DNA from: Ferrithrix thermotolerans DSM 19514
GTDB lineage: Bacteria > Actinomycetota > Acidimicrobiia > Acidimicrobiales > Acidimicrobiaceae
Reading direction: 5' to 3'
NCBI RefSeq assembly: GCF_900128965.1
Contig: NZ_FQUL01000005.1
Span: forward strand, 25,099-89,098
DNA length: 64,000 nt
Part shown: positions 33,242 through 42,678 of the stretch, piece by piece
Layout: every line of letters starts with the position of its first letter
How positions within the stretch are numbered: position 1 is the first letter of the stretch
The notes under the pieces: model-generated
Databases searched by the model: none
Seen by the model: only the letters and a program-made list of their open reading frames with translations
Told to the model about the DNA's origin: nothing
Made by a program: the position numbers and the translations under genes

Positions 33242-36200
33242 ATGGGCTTCTATGGCTTTTCTCAAGAAACTAACGCTTGGTTTGACAAGGCTTTCGAAGA
33301 ACCAACCGATCTACAGCTTAGGACCTGGCAAAAACTACACGAAGGCCGCAGTGTTCTTGTGTCCGCACCTACGGGGTCTGGAAAAACCCTTTCCGGATTT
33401 CTCTACTTCATCGATAAGATCTACTCCGATATAGCTCGTGAGGACTCTTATAGAGGTCGGATAAGAGTCCTGTACGTATCGCCGCTAAAGGCGCTTGCCT
33501 ACGATATCGAGAAGAATCTTCGCTCTCCAATCGTTGGCATCTACCGTGAGTACCAAAGTCGAAACCGAGACGTGAGAATGTGCCGGGTCGGCGTAAGAAG
33601 CGGCGACACTGACACAAGAGCCCGAAGAGACATGCTAAGGAACCCGCCCGATATCCTAGTCACGACTCCAGAGTCGTTGTATCTGATGTTGTCTTTTGGA
33701 GCTCGAAGCACTCTGGGGGAGATCGAGGCAGTCATAGTCGATGAAGTACACGCTCTAGCCCCTAATAAACGAGGTGTTCATACCGCTCTTTCCTTGGAAA
33801 GACTTCAACAGATATCGTCCCACAAAGTGGAGCTACAGCGTGTCGGACTCTCTGCAACACAGTCACCTCTTTCGGAGGTTGCAAAGTACCTTGGTGGAGT
33901 TGGCAAAGGCGGCTACAGAGACGTTTGTATCATTTCTGAGGATAGGAGGTCTGAGGTCGATGTAGAAGTGGTGGCCACTAAGGCTTTGGATACTTTGGGA
34001 GTCAGAGGTCGGAGCGAGGTTAGAAGCGCCTACGGCTCGTCCGGTTCTACCAACGGATGGACCGAGATTACCGAAGAGCTCCTAAAGATAGTGGAGCATG
34101 CTCAAACCACGCTAATCTTCGTCAACTCAAGACGTCAGAGTGAAAAGCTTGCGCAACTTATGAACGAGGCTTACGGTGAACCTGTCGTTAGGGCACACCA
34201 CGGTTCGCTCTCCAAGGAGACGCGTCAGGAGATTGAGAACCAACTGAAGGCAGGGGTCTTAAGAGCAGTTGTGGCGACTTCTTCGCTGGAGCTAGGTATC
34301 GATGTAGGTTCGATAGAGATCGTGGTACAGATCGAAGCACCAGGGTCAGTAAATAGCGCGCTTCAAAGGCTAGGCAGGGCAAACCATCGGGTAGGAGGAG
34401 TCCCCAAAGGCATAGTCATCCCCAAACATCCATACGACCTGTTGGTCTCTGCACTTACAGCCTCTGCGATGCAGGAGGGTGCTTTAGAGGAGATAAGGGT
34501 GCCGACGCTTGCTCTAGACGTGCTGGCTCAGCATATCTGCTCGATCGTGTTGGCGGAAGGAGAGCGAGGCGTAGATCTTGCATCTCTAAGAGATGTGGCG
34601 AGGGGTTGTTACTCTTACGAAAAAGTAGACGACGAGGTTATGGTAGCCACGTTGGAGATGTTATGTGGAGATGGGGCCTTTGCTGCGATTCCTCAGGTTA
34701 GACCCAAGCTATACAGGGATTCAACCTCTGGGCGGTTTTACCCTCTTAAGTCAGCACGTTCTGCAGTGGTGCTTCAGCCTGGAGTCATTGCCGACAGAGG
34801 GCTATTCAGTGTCGTTTCAACCGATGGTGCGGTAGTCGGCTCTTTGGACGAGGAGATGGCTTTTGAAACGAAAGCAGGCGACAACTTCGTGCTTGGAGCT
34901 TCCACCTGGAAGGTCGTCAAGGTGCAAAGGGACAAAGTTATAGTTGAGCCGGCACCTGGTCAGATAGGTAGAACCCCATATTGGAAGGGTGATGGACCAG
35001 GAAGAAGCTATGAACTGGGGGTTCGCCTAGCCCAGTTCTTGCGAAGCTATGAGATCTCTCGTGATCCTCTGGGCGAGATTTCGCGTCTTCCTTGCGACTC
35101 GCAAGCGGCGAGAGTCCTTGAAGAGTACTTGAACCTGCAGCTTGAAAGCGACATGGGACGGTTCTCGACCGATCGCGAGATAGTTGCGGAGCTAAGCGCG
35201 AATGAACTTGGTGACGATCTATGCTACCTTCTTTCACCCTTTGGTACGAGAGTCAACTCTGCCTGGGCGCTGGCTATTGAGGAGCGGGTTGCAAGGCTTG
35301 GGGGAAGGACGCGTGTGGTTGCAAGCGATGACGGGCTAACCTTTCGCGTGCCCGACACTTTAGAGATAGACGTAGAGGATCTTCTCCAGTTGGGGGGCGA
35401 TGATGTTGAGGATCTTGTTACGGTGGGGGTCGCTAACTCGCCGCTTTTGTTGAACGTATTTAGAGAGTGCTCTGCTCGTTCCTTATTGATCGGTGCTAGG
35501 AGTTATCGAGGTAGAACCCCACTTTTTCAACAGCGTCAACGTGCTGAAGAGCTGTTGCTTGCCGCTAAGTCGATCGACAACTTTCCGATTTTAGTCGAAG
35601 CTTACAGAGAGATACTTGCAGATCACTTTGACCTACCGCACCTTACCGATCTGATCGAGAGGCTTAGGACCAAAGATTTGGTGCTTACGGTGAAAAGAAC
35701 CAAGTCGCCGTCTCCATTTTCAGCGTCGATGAGCTTTTGGTACGTAGCTAACTTCATATACGATGACTCCACGCCAGCTAAAGAGGCGAGGTCGGCTGCC
35801 CTTGGGGTGGATCCAAATATCCTCAAGGCTCTCTTTGGCAGCATAGACATGAGAGCGATGCTCTCTGCCGAAGCGACTGAGCAAGTGGAACGTGAACTAC
35901 AACGTCTTGATGAGGTGTACCTTTGCAGGGACGAAGACGATCTTGACTCCCTCTTGCGCTTAGCAGGAGACCTATCTTTAGACGAAATAGGTGATCGGTG
36001 CTACGAGGCGAATGTTGCAAAGTCTCTAGTTGACTCACTTCTTCGGAGTGGTCGTGCTTCTTTGATACATATCAACTCCGAAGATAGGATCATTTCAAGC
36101 TCGGATGCGGCGGTCTTTAGGGACGCGTTTGGTGTGTCGTTGCCCAAGGATCTGAATTGCTCTGAGATGTACGATCCCGATGCTGCCTTAGAGCGGGTAG

Positions 36201-37804
36201 TGAGGCGATATGCCCTCTGTCACGGTCCATTTACCGCCCACCAACTTGAAAGACGTTACGGTGTTGGTGAGATGTCGCTTCTTGGAGTCCTAAGTAGGCT
36301 CACCGATGAAGGGTTTCTACTTGAGGGGGAGTTTCTCCCCGGGGGACTTGAAACTGAATATGTCTCGGCCTCCACGCTGAAGCGAATTCGTGCCGTTTCA
36401 TTAGCACGCAATCGTCGAGACACGGTTGCTGTTAGTCGTGAGGTCTTGCCTGCGTACCTTGCCTACCTTCACGGTATCGTCGATAGAACTGAATCTAAGA
36501 GCAAGCTCTCAGTCGCACTTGGTCAATTGAGCGGCCATTTGCTGATACCAGAGAGGCTCGAAAGCGCTGTTCTTCCTGACCGTATACCAAACTATCGCCC
36601 CCATCTACTTGATGAGCTGTTCAGTGAGGGGGAATATGTCTGGTTAGGGGTCAAGGCTTCTGAGGGCGATCCACGAGTTGTGTTTGTTCCTCGGGAACTT
36701 GAAGGAGTCGCGGCTCAAGTCTTGGCTAAAGATCTGTCGTCTGTGAACTCAGAACGTGGTAGGTCCGATGAGATTCATCTTCAAGAAGAACTTTTAGAGG
36801 TGTTGACTGAAGATGGCCCGATGTACTTCTCTGATATCGTCCGCGCACTTGGTCTCAAGGGTGACCAGTTCCAAGCCCTGGCGAAAGAACTCTGGAACCT
36901 AGTCTTTGAGACCAAGGTGACCTCAGATACACTACAGGCTCTGAGAGGGTATGTATCGTCTAAACCAGCGAAGGTGACGGCTTCACCAAGTTCAAAGAGA
37001 TCCGGACTTGGGAGGGTGTCTCTTGCATCCCTAAGTGTGCAAAACCACCTTTTCCCACAGAAAACACGGGGACTTTGGAGGAGGGTCAGCGCAGAAGTCG
37101 TCTCCTCGGAGAGACGTTCTCTCTTTGAGATAGAAAATCTTCTTTCGCGCGTCGGATTCATATCCAAGACCGTTTGTGAGAGTGGCGGAATACAAGGTGG
37201 ACTCCAACGGATCTACAAGGACCTCGAAGTACTTGAGTATCGATCTCTACTTGTTCGAGGCTACTTTGTGGAAGGTCTGGGTGGTACCCAGTTTTTCCTA
37301 AAGGACTCGCTTGAACTTCTTCGGAGAGTGGATGAGAGCATTCGGTTGGGGAAGGCACCTAACTTTGCGATGGCCACCGATGATCCCGTTTTCCCCTTTG
37401 GGATCTTTGTACCTTGGAGTGAAGCTTTGCCCAGTGATAGTGTCTTTTTAAGGAGACTGCGTCGTCGTAGTACCGCCTTTGTTGGATTTTGCAACGGCTT
37501 GGCCAAGGTGTATTTCGATTCGGCGAATGGAGCACTAGTCGCCCTTGATTCTAATAATGACAGTAAACAAGGTGTGATTGAGCGTGATTTCCGAGATGAT
37601 CTTCTCGGAGGCCTGAGTGAGATTCTTCGTAAGATGAAAGAGAGGGGTTTATCTGTAGTCTACGTTCGTGACTATTCAGACGACTTTGAAAAGTTGCTGG
37701 AGCGGCTTGGAGCTATTCCTACCCCTAAAGGAAAGATGCTTAGGATTGATGACTGGCTTGGTGGACTAGGTGGAGTAAGAAAGGGCGACCTTTTAGGTGC
37801 CTGA
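33242..37804 (+). CDS. lhr: Lhr-type ATP-dependent helicase (large form)
   Basis: A 1520-residue superfamily 2 helicase. Walker A APTGSGKT is at residues 42-49, DEVH at 167-170, SATQSPLSEVAKYLGG and QRLGRANHR are motifs III and VI. The very long C-terminal half holds the winged-helix and beta-barrel parts of the Lhr family and ends near RIDDWLGGLGGVRKGDLLGA. Lhr moves 3' to 5' on DNA and, in mycobacteria, belongs to the DNA-damage response. Its length is the normal actinobacterial full length. The stop overlaps by eight bases the GTG of a Nei2-type DNA glycosylase gene, the same partnership as Rv3296-Rv3297. No ribosome binding site is seen before the ATG. Confidence 0.93.
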   Translation: MGFYGFSQETNAWFDKAFEEPTDLQLRTWQKLHEGRSVLVSAPTGSGKTLSGFLYFIDKIYSDIAREDSYRGRIRVLYVSPLKALAYDIEKNLRSPIVGIYREYQSRNRDVRMCRVGVRSGDTDTRARRDMLRNPPDILVTTPESLYLMLSFGARSTLGEIEAVIVDEVHALAPNKRGVHTALSLERLQQISSHKVELQRVGLSATQSPLSEVAKYLGGVGKGGYRDVCIISEDRRSEVDVEVVATKALDTLGVRGRSEVRSAYGSSGSTNGWTEITEELLKIVEHAQTTLIFVNSRRQSEKLAQLMNEAYGEPVVRAHHGSLSKETRQEIENQLKAGVLRAVVATSSLELGIDVGSIEIVVQIEAPGSVNSALQRLGRANHRVGGVPKGIVIPKHPYDLLVSALTASAMQEGALEEIRVPTLALDVLAQHICSIVLAEGERGVDLASLRDVARGCYSYEKVDDEVMVATLEMLCGDGAFAAIPQVRPKLYRDSTSGRFYPLKSARSAVVLQPGVIADRGLFSVVSTDGAVVGSLDEEMAFETKAGDNFVLGASTWKVVKVQRDKVIVEPAPGQIGRTPYWKGDGPGRSYELGVRLAQFLRSYEISRDPLGEISRLPCDSQAARVLEEYLNLQLESDMGRFSTDREIVAELSANELGDDLCYLLSPFGTRVNSAWALAIEERVARLGGRTRVVASDDGLTFRVPDTLEIDVEDLLQLGGDDVEDLVTVGVANSPLLLNVFRECSARSLLIGARSYRGRTPLFQQRQRAEELLLAAKSIDNFPILVEAYREILADHFDLPHLTDLIERLRTKDLVLTVKRTKSPSPFSASMSFWYVANFIYDDSTPAKEARSAALGVDPNILKALFGSIDMRAMLSAEATEQVERELQRLDEVYLCRDEDDLDSLLRLAGDLSLDEIGDRCYEANVAKSLVDSLLRSGRASLIHINSEDRIISSSDAAVFRDAFGVSLPKDLNCSEMYDPDAALERVVRRYALCHGPFTAHQLERRYGVGEMSLLGVLSRLTDEGFLLEGEFLPGGLETEYVSASTLKRIRAVSLARNRRDTVAVSREVLPAYLAYLHGIVDRTESKSKLSVALGQLSGHLLIPERLESAVLPDRIPNYRPHLLDELFSEGEYVWLGVKASEGDPRVVFVPRELEGVAAQVLAKDLSSVNSERGRSDEIHLQEELLEVLTEDGPMYFSDIVRALGLKGDQFQALAKELWNLVFETKVTSDTLQALRGYVSSKPAKVTASPSSKRSGLGRVSLASLSVQNHLFPQKTRGLWRRVSAEVVSSERRSLFEIENLLSRVGFISKTVCESGGIQGGLQRIYKDLEVLEYRSLLVRGYFVEGLGGTQFFLKDSLELLRRVDESIRLGKAPNFAMATDDPVFPFGIFVPWSEALPSDSVFLRRLRRRSTAFVGFCNGLAKVYFDSANGALVALDSNNDSKQGVIERDFRDDLLGGLSEILRKMKERGLSVVYVRDYSDDFEKLLERLGAIPTPKGKMLRIDDWLGGLGGVRKGDLLGA

Positions 37805-38591
37805 AGGTGACAGCATCTATCGCGTGGCTCGAGAGGTAGGTGAAGTTGCTCTCAAGAGAAACGTTGTCTCCTTCACGGCCCCTCGGCTTGACCCAAGGAG
37901 CTGCTCCATGGTGGTGGGACAGGAAGTATCGGAGGTATCTTCATACGGTAAACATTTAGTTATCGGGTTCTCAAACGCCCTTGCGATCCACGCTCATATG
38001 AAGATGACGGGATTCTGGAGAATCTATGAGAAGGAGTCCCCGAGTGAGTACCGCAATTGGCGAATGAACGCAGAGATGGTTTTTGACTCTGGTGTAATGG
38101 TCCGTTGTTATCGGGCACCGATTTTTGAACTACGCAACCGGTCAGAGCTTCGTCTCGATCTGTATCTTGGCCCTGACCTCCTAGCGCCAGAGTTTGATAT
38201 GGAAAGACTGATTCAGAGGGTAAGAGAGGTCGATCAGCGTAGCGAGTTCTCTGTGGTTCTGTTGGACCAGACTGTAGCAGCTGGGATCGGTAATATCTAC
38301 CGGTGCGAGACCTTGTTTATGCGTTCGATCTCTCCTTTTACACCGGTTGGTGAGCTCACAAACGAAGAAGTGAAGAACGCCTACCTGTCTGCTCGCTCTG
38401 CGCTGCTCTCTGCCTCCCACTCTCGAGCCTCATTGAAGATAGCTAGAGGCCAGCCCTATGTCTACCGTAGGACTGGCGAGAGCTGCGTAGTCTGTGGATC
38501 TTTGATTAGATCGAAGTACCTTCAATCTCCCTACGCTACCTTAGACCGTTGGGTATATTACTGCCCTACCTGTCAGCCAGTTCGTCGATAA
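37797..38591 (+). CDS. nei: Endonuclease VIII-like DNA glycosylase (Nei2 type)
   Basis: A 264-residue Fpg/Nei base-excision enzyme that removes oxidised pyrimidines and cuts the strand. The mature protein starts with Pro-Glu (MPEGDSIYRVA), where Pro is the Schiff-base nucleophile and Glu the acid. GKHLVIGFSNALAIHAHMKMTGFWRIY carries the conserved lysine; LLDQTVAAGIGNIYRCETLF is the helix-two-turn-helix. The zinc finger C-x2-C...C-x2-C (CVVCGSLI, YCPTCQP) ends the protein, holding RWVYYCPTC in place of the classic finger arginine loop. The GTG start overlaps the lhr stop. Translational coupling with Lhr suggests joint work in repair of oxidative damage. Confidence 0.92.
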   Translation: MPEGDSIYRVAREVGEVALKRNVVSFTAPRLDPRSCSMVVGQEVSEVSSYGKHLVIGFSNALAIHAHMKMTGFWRIYEKESPSEYRNWRMNAEMVFDSGVMVRCYRAPIFELRNRSELRLDLYLGPDLLAPEFDMERLIQRVREVDQRSEFSVVLLDQTVAAGIGNIYRCETLFMRSISPFTPVGELTNEEVKNAYLSARSALLSASHSRASLKIARGQPYVYRRTGESCVVCGSLIRSKYLQSPYATLDRWVYYCPTCQPVRR

Positions 38592-38667
38592 CACAACAAG
38601 GTAAGAGCTTTGCCGATGACTCTTAGTATAGGCATCAAAGTATTTTTCGACCTTTAGGATCTATTCC

Positions 38668-39465
38668 GTGGAGGCCGCGTTCTTCGATCTGGATAAGACG
38701 GTAATTGCAAAGGCCTCGTTATTGGCCTTTGGACGAACATTTTACAAAGAAGGTCTCGTTACCAGGCGGGACGTGATTAGGTCTATCTATGCACAGCTTG
38801 TGTATCGGTACTTTGGTGCGAATGAGAAGAGGCTTTCGAAGCTTCAAAGGGCGGTATCGGGGTTGACGCTGGGCTGGGATCAAAAGATGGTGATTCGCGT
38901 TGTGACAGACGCCTTGGTGTCGATAGTCGAACCCCTGTTGTACAAGGAGGCTGTCGACCTCATCGAACAGCACAAGAGAGATGGGAGGCTGGTCTATCTG
39001 GTCTCTGCCTCCCCTCTTGAGATAGTGACTCCTATGGCACAGTTTCTAAAGGTGGATGGTTCTATCTCTTCAAAACCCTGTACAGATGAACAAGGACACT
39101 ACACCGGAGAGATGGAGTTCTATGCTTATGGGCCTTACAAGGCAGAGGCCATGGTCGCTCTCGCCCATGAAAAAGGTATAGATCTGCAACGTTCATTTGC
39201 CTACTCTGACTCCTATACAGACATACCCATGCTCGAGAGAGTGGGATATCCAGTAGCAGTTAACCCCGATCGCGTCCTAGCGCGAAAAGCTAAAGAGAGC
39301 GGATGGCAGATCATGAAATTTGAGGAGAGGATGCCTCTAAGCGAAGGGCGGTCATCCTACGGGAAAGTCGTAGCGATATCATCGCTTTCGGTGGGAACCT
39401 TGACACTTGTGGTCCTTGGCGGACTCATTCGGCGCAAAAAATCGAAGCCTGTTGGCGACTGCTAA
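38668..39465 (+). CDS. HAD-superfamily IB phosphatase with C-terminal membrane helix
   Basis: A 265-residue SerB-like HAD phosphatase. The nucleophile motif FFDLDKT provides Asp7 and Asp9; VYLVSASP is motif II; GPYKAEAM holds the motif III lysine; and AYSDSYTDIPML is motif IV with the metal aspartates. The last 45 residues contain a hydrophobic helix (VVAISSLSVGTLTLVVLGGLI) followed by RRKK, so the enzyme is probably tethered to the inner face of the membrane. Family members act on phosphoserine, phospholipid head groups or similar; the substrate is unknown. The GTG start has only a weak TTAGGAT site. It lies 76 bases behind nei and may be read through from it. Confidence 0.85.
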   Translation: MEAAFFDLDKTVIAKASLLAFGRTFYKEGLVTRRDVIRSIYAQLVYRYFGANEKRLSKLQRAVSGLTLGWDQKMVIRVVTDALVSIVEPLLYKEAVDLIEQHKRDGRLVYLVSASPLEIVTPMAQFLKVDGSISSKPCTDEQGHYTGEMEFYAYGPYKAEAMVALAHEKGIDLQRSFAYSDSYTDIPMLERVGYPVAVNPDRVLARKAKESGWQIMKFEERMPLSEGRSSYGKVVAISSLSVGTLTLVVLGGLIRRKKSKPVGDC

Positions 39466-39553
39466 CCGTGTGATGCATTAGAACTATCGGCTCTTAATTA
39501 CTTAATTACTTTGTGGGTGGAAAATTACCCCTTCCTCTTGCTAGATTGAACAT

Positions 39554-39634
39554 ATGAAGAAGTTTTTGATCCTTTCAATCCTCGGTGCTTTAGTCTTTGT
39601 TGCTGCCAAGAAGCTCAAGGAGACTATGGGCTAA
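39554..39634 (+). CDS. Tiny membrane peptide (26 residues)
   Basis: The frame ATG 39554 to TAA 39634 encodes MKKFLILSILGALVFVAAKK followed by LKETMG: a lysine pair, a 14-16 residue hydrophobic stretch, and a basic tail. It resembles the small DLW-39-type single-helix proteins of actinobacteria, which also start with MKK and a hydrophobic run. No clear ribosome binding site is visible, which keeps confidence low. Confidence 0.4.
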   Translation: MKKFLILSILGALVFVAAKKLKETMG

Positions 39635-39937
39635 ATCCTTCAGTCTTTACTTGGAAGTTAGAGATTCACACTCATTAGTGATACGTCTTAGTTGAAACGT
39701 GTAACAGGCTTCCAGGGGGCAACTGATGTTGTTAGGTAAGTACTAACTTTAGTTTTGTAATAAAGGATCGTTCGAACTGTAGCTAGTTCTATTCAAGCGC
39801 TATTGCTATATGGTTCTTTGTCGCCGGGAACGGTTGTCGTTGAGGGTGAGAAGCCCGGCGCGCGCATCTTTGCTTGCCGGCTCGTAGGGGCCTTTTAGGC
39901 GTCTTAAGAGTTATCGAACCAGGGTATGGCTCGATGC
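39635..39937. other. Intergenic with a GC-rich hairpin
   Basis: About 300 bases between the tiny membrane peptide and the TDT transporter. A stem CGCCGGG (39822-39828) with CCCGGCG (39854-39860), around a 25-base loop, stands out in AT-richer surroundings. A GGGGCCTTTTAGGC stretch follows. It may be a terminator for either side or a small RNA; no T tract fits well, and I recognise no RNA family. Confidence 0.4.
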
Positions 39938-41128
39938 TTACGCCTCGAGCCTCTCGAGAATGCTTCCTGCGAAGTTATCCTGACTGCTGTGTAAGGAGAT
40001 CGGAGAGGTTTTCATAGTATTTCTCCCCTGATGGAATAGAGTCCAAAGGGTCTTTACAAAAACTACTACCCAGAGCGTTACTAACAGTAATGTAAGACCT
40101 CTCGCAAATGCCAAGCCTCCAGGTATCTTTGTCTCTTGGGCGATCGCAAACGCTGCGGTCGTAAAGACGCCGAGCGGGAAGGTGAAGGCACACCAACCGA
40201 AGTTGAACGGGTAGTCTCCGCTCAAGAGGTATTTGAGCGAGACTCCCATCGATGTAATCCACCACCAAATTCCGTAACCGAAGAGAGTGAACGCTCCTAT
40301 GACACCGAGTGCGAGAAGCGGAGTACCTAAGCCGTGGAGTGATCCGGTCAGTAGGTGACCCGAGTCAGCCCCCAAAGTGAGAATACCTGCGGCTCCGGTT
40401 CCAAGGGGTCCGAGTGTAAGCCATGAGTTGGTGGCTAGGTTTGATGGTGGTAGTTTGTGAAGTGCCAGACGCAGAAAGAGAATTACAAGTACGCTGAGCG
40501 CAAGTGGAACAGATACTCCCCACATCAGGTAGCCGATCCAAAGTAGTTGGGTGCCCTGGTGAATGGGGAGATGCGGAATCAAAAAAGATGCTGAGGCAGC
40601 CGCAACCTCTGCTGGAACTATAGATAGAAGCCAGCTAGCTGTGACGTTGGGAAGACCCACGTCGTGATGGACAAAGAGGTGGAAGGTTACAGACACCGCA
40701 CTAAAGAGAGAGAGGGTGCAGTCCACAAGGACGACGTAGAAAAGCACATTTGCGGTGGTTGACCCAAACAGATGAGGGTAAAACAAAAAGACTCCGTTTG
40801 TGACCGATGCAAGGGCCATCGGAACGGCCCCAAAGAAGTGTGAACGAGTCTCGTCTCGCATCTCTGCGAGAAATCTTTTGGGTCGAAGGAGATACTTACA
40901 TAGCGCAGTTGCTGTGAGAACCACAAGGGTCAACGCAGTAACCACCCACAACACCTTTGCCGGAGACCGAAGTGCTGACGAGAGTCTTGGTGCAAGCACT
41001 GCCACTATTCCGCTTCCCATGACGAAGGTGAAGTAATCAAAGCCAAAACGGATCGGTTGGTGTTTTGGTAAGTCCTTCGATGGTTTAGACCGAGACAGCC
41101 CAAGGGTTTCAATGTTTTTTCTTGTCAT
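39938..41128 (-). CDS. TDT-family transporter (tellurite/C4-dicarboxylate/SLAC1 type)
   Basis: A roughly 396-residue membrane protein with ten hydrophobic segments. FGFDYFTFVMGSGIVAVLAPRL at the start, FFGAVPMALASVTNGV, and GYGIWWWITSMGVSLKYLLSGDYPFNFGWCAFTFPLGVF (seen as landmarks) are typical of the TDT group. That group includes malate exporter Mae1, sulfite pump Ssu1, TehA and plant SLAC1 channels. The substrate cannot be told; organic acids, sulfite or anions are all possible. I use the ATG at 41128 with a TCTAGGA before it. A TTG frame starting at 41167 adds 13 residues and no better site. It stands upstream of no obvious partner. Confidence 0.8.
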   Translation of the reverse strand: MTRKNIETLGLSRSKPSKDLPKHQPIRFGFDYFTFVMGSGIVAVLAPRLSSALRSPAKVLWVVTALTLVVLTATALCKYLLRPKRFLAEMRDETRSHFFGAVPMALASVTNGVFLFYPHLFGSTTANVLFYVVLVDCTLSLFSAVSVTFHLFVHHDVGLPNVTASWLLSIVPAEVAAASASFLIPHLPIHQGTQLLWIGYLMWGVSVPLALSVLVILFLRLALHKLPPSNLATNSWLTLGPLGTGAAGILTLGADSGHLLTGSLHGLGTPLLALGVIGAFTLFGYGIWWWITSMGVSLKYLLSGDYPFNFGWCAFTFPLGVFTTAAFAIAQETKIPGGLAFARGLTLLLVTLWVVVFVKTLWTLFHQGRNTMKTSPISLHSSQDNFAGSILERLEA

Positions 41129-41249
41129 GTTCCTAGAGTAGTTACTGAGAAATAATAAAAAACACAATAATTGTGTGTCAATAAATCAAATAACTTATAA
41201 AACCAGTTGCAGGTATTATTACAGGGCTTGGGCCATCACTAAAAGTCTC

Positions 41250-42485
41250 CTAGTCTGCGTCCCGGAGGATGATTAGGTGGCGACCCAGTACCATCGTTGC
41301 AGCCGATACCACCGCTGAAGAGGCTGCTAGATACCAGGCAAGGTTGAAGGAGTAGTGTTGAGCGACGAATCCAAAGAGGATAGGGCCAAGTACGCTCCCA
41401 ATGTACGCCCCGGACTGTGTTGTACCTGTGGCTCGACCTGCGGAGTGTGGGTGTGTTTTTACTACGGCGTAGTTGAATAGGCCGTTCCACCCCCAGCCCA
41501 GGCCGTAGCTGATGACGGTCGCTGGAAGAATCAAGAAGCTGATGTGTAAAGCGAACATTACGTATCCGAGAGAACCTAGAAGGACCATCTGGGCTGTAAC
41601 GATGAAGTGACGCCCCGAACGCTTATCAGCAAGGTGTCCATTTACGACTCGTGAGATCATTCCTGCTAAGGACCCCAAAACAACGAGGAATCCAGCGTCC
41701 GCTGGTCTCCAGCCAACCCTTACGGCGTCTTCAACTAAGAACGCGCCCAATGCGTTCGCAGCTCCAGCTCCAAGTGCCATAGCGGTAGCTAAGACGACTA
41801 GAGGTCCAACGCTGTAGCGCCGCCCCACAACCTCGTCCGTTTTGGGGATAATTTTGGCGTCCTTACTCTTTGGAAGTGCGATTATTAGTGCTAGAGCAAG
41901 TACGGAGGTGCCGAGGTACGCGTACTGCCATCCGAGTGTAAGTGCCACAAAGGGAACGGCGAGGCCGGAGAGGAGGGTGGAGACCGGTATGGCAGCCTGC
42001 TTAATGCCAAAAGCAAAGCCCTGACGAGACCTTGGAACGGCGTTTGCGACAAAGACGTTGACGGCGGGTTGAATAGCCCCGTTGGTGATACCAGCAAAGA
42101 CAAGTTCAATTAGCATCTGAATGAATGAATGACCGAAGAGGAAAATCGTTAGGTTCGCAAGCCCTGCAAAGGACATACCAAGGCGCATTATAAAGGTACC
42201 TCCTCGACTCTCCGAGACCTTGCCAGACGTAATTGAGGAGATTGTGGCAGAGGCAAAGAAGGCGCCAATCAGAACGCCAAGCCTGGAAGGGGCGAGTGCA
42301 AGAGCTCTCGATATCTCTACACCAAGGGCACCGGTGAGGAAGACAGGAAGCGTGGCTACAGTGGTTGTAGAGATAGCATAGATCAACGTAGGTGCAGAGA
42401 CCTTTTCGGCACGCTGCGGGTTCATAGCGCTAGTGCTTTCTAATTTGGAGTTGTGCTGTTGGTTCAGAGGTCGTCGGTTTATCAC
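41250..42485 (-). CDS. MFS transporter
   Basis: A 411-residue Major Facilitator protein with twelve hydrophobic segments. GVLIGAFFASATISSITSGKVSES is the family's loop 2-3 region. VVNGHLADKRSGRHFIV is its second-half copy, with typical Gly and Arg residues. HPHSAGRATGTTQSGAYIGSVLGPILFG resembles sugar/organic-acid or CynX-like exporters. The substrate is unknown. The GTG at 42485 gives the longest frame; the ATG at 42425, which removes 20 polar residues, is equally likely because neither has a good ribosome binding site. It lies 120 bases upstream of the tRNA-Thr gene on the other strand. Confidence 0.83.
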   Translation of the reverse strand: MINRRPLNQQHNSKLESTSAMNPQRAEKVSAPTLIYAISTTTVATLPVFLTGALGVEISRALALAPSRLGVLIGAFFASATISSITSGKVSESRGGTFIMRLGMSFAGLANLTIFLFGHSFIQMLIELVFAGITNGAIQPAVNVFVANAVPRSRQGFAFGIKQAAIPVSTLLSGLAVPFVALTLGWQYAYLGTSVLALALIIALPKSKDAKIIPKTDEVVGRRYSVGPLVVLATAMALGAGAANALGAFLVEDAVRVGWRPADAGFLVVLGSLAGMISRVVNGHLADKRSGRHFIVTAQMVLLGSLGYVMFALHISFLILPATVISYGLGWGWNGLFNYAVVKTHPHSAGRATGTTQSGAYIGSVLGPILFGFVAQHYSFNLAWYLAASSAVVSAATMVLGRHLIILRDAD

Positions 42486-42605
42486 GCCCTAAGTGCAGTT
42501 TACCGTTTATTCACTTGAACTCCCAAGCGGTTCATTGGTATGCGATGTAAAGATTTGAGTGGACTGACGACCGCCAGGCGGTTTATGACTTAGAATGGAG
42601 TGGTC

Positions 42606-42678
42606 GCCCGGGTAGCTCAGTCGGCAGAGCAGCTCACTCGTAATGAGCAGGTCAGGGGTTCGAATCCCCTCTCGGGCT
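42606..42678 (+). tRNA. tRNA-Thr (anticodon CGT)
   Basis: A full cloverleaf: acceptor GCCCGGG with CTCGGGC, D arm GCTC/GAGC, anticodon stem GCTCA/TGAGC around the loop CTCGTAA, and T arm AGGGG-TTCGAAT-CCCCT. The anticodon CGT reads ACG (threonine). CCA is not encoded. It stands alone, without other tRNA genes nearby. Confidence 0.96.

Noticed and set aside
41129-41167. Longer TTG start for the TDT transporter
   Set aside because: It adds 13 residues without a better ribosome binding site; the ATG at 41128 is more likely.
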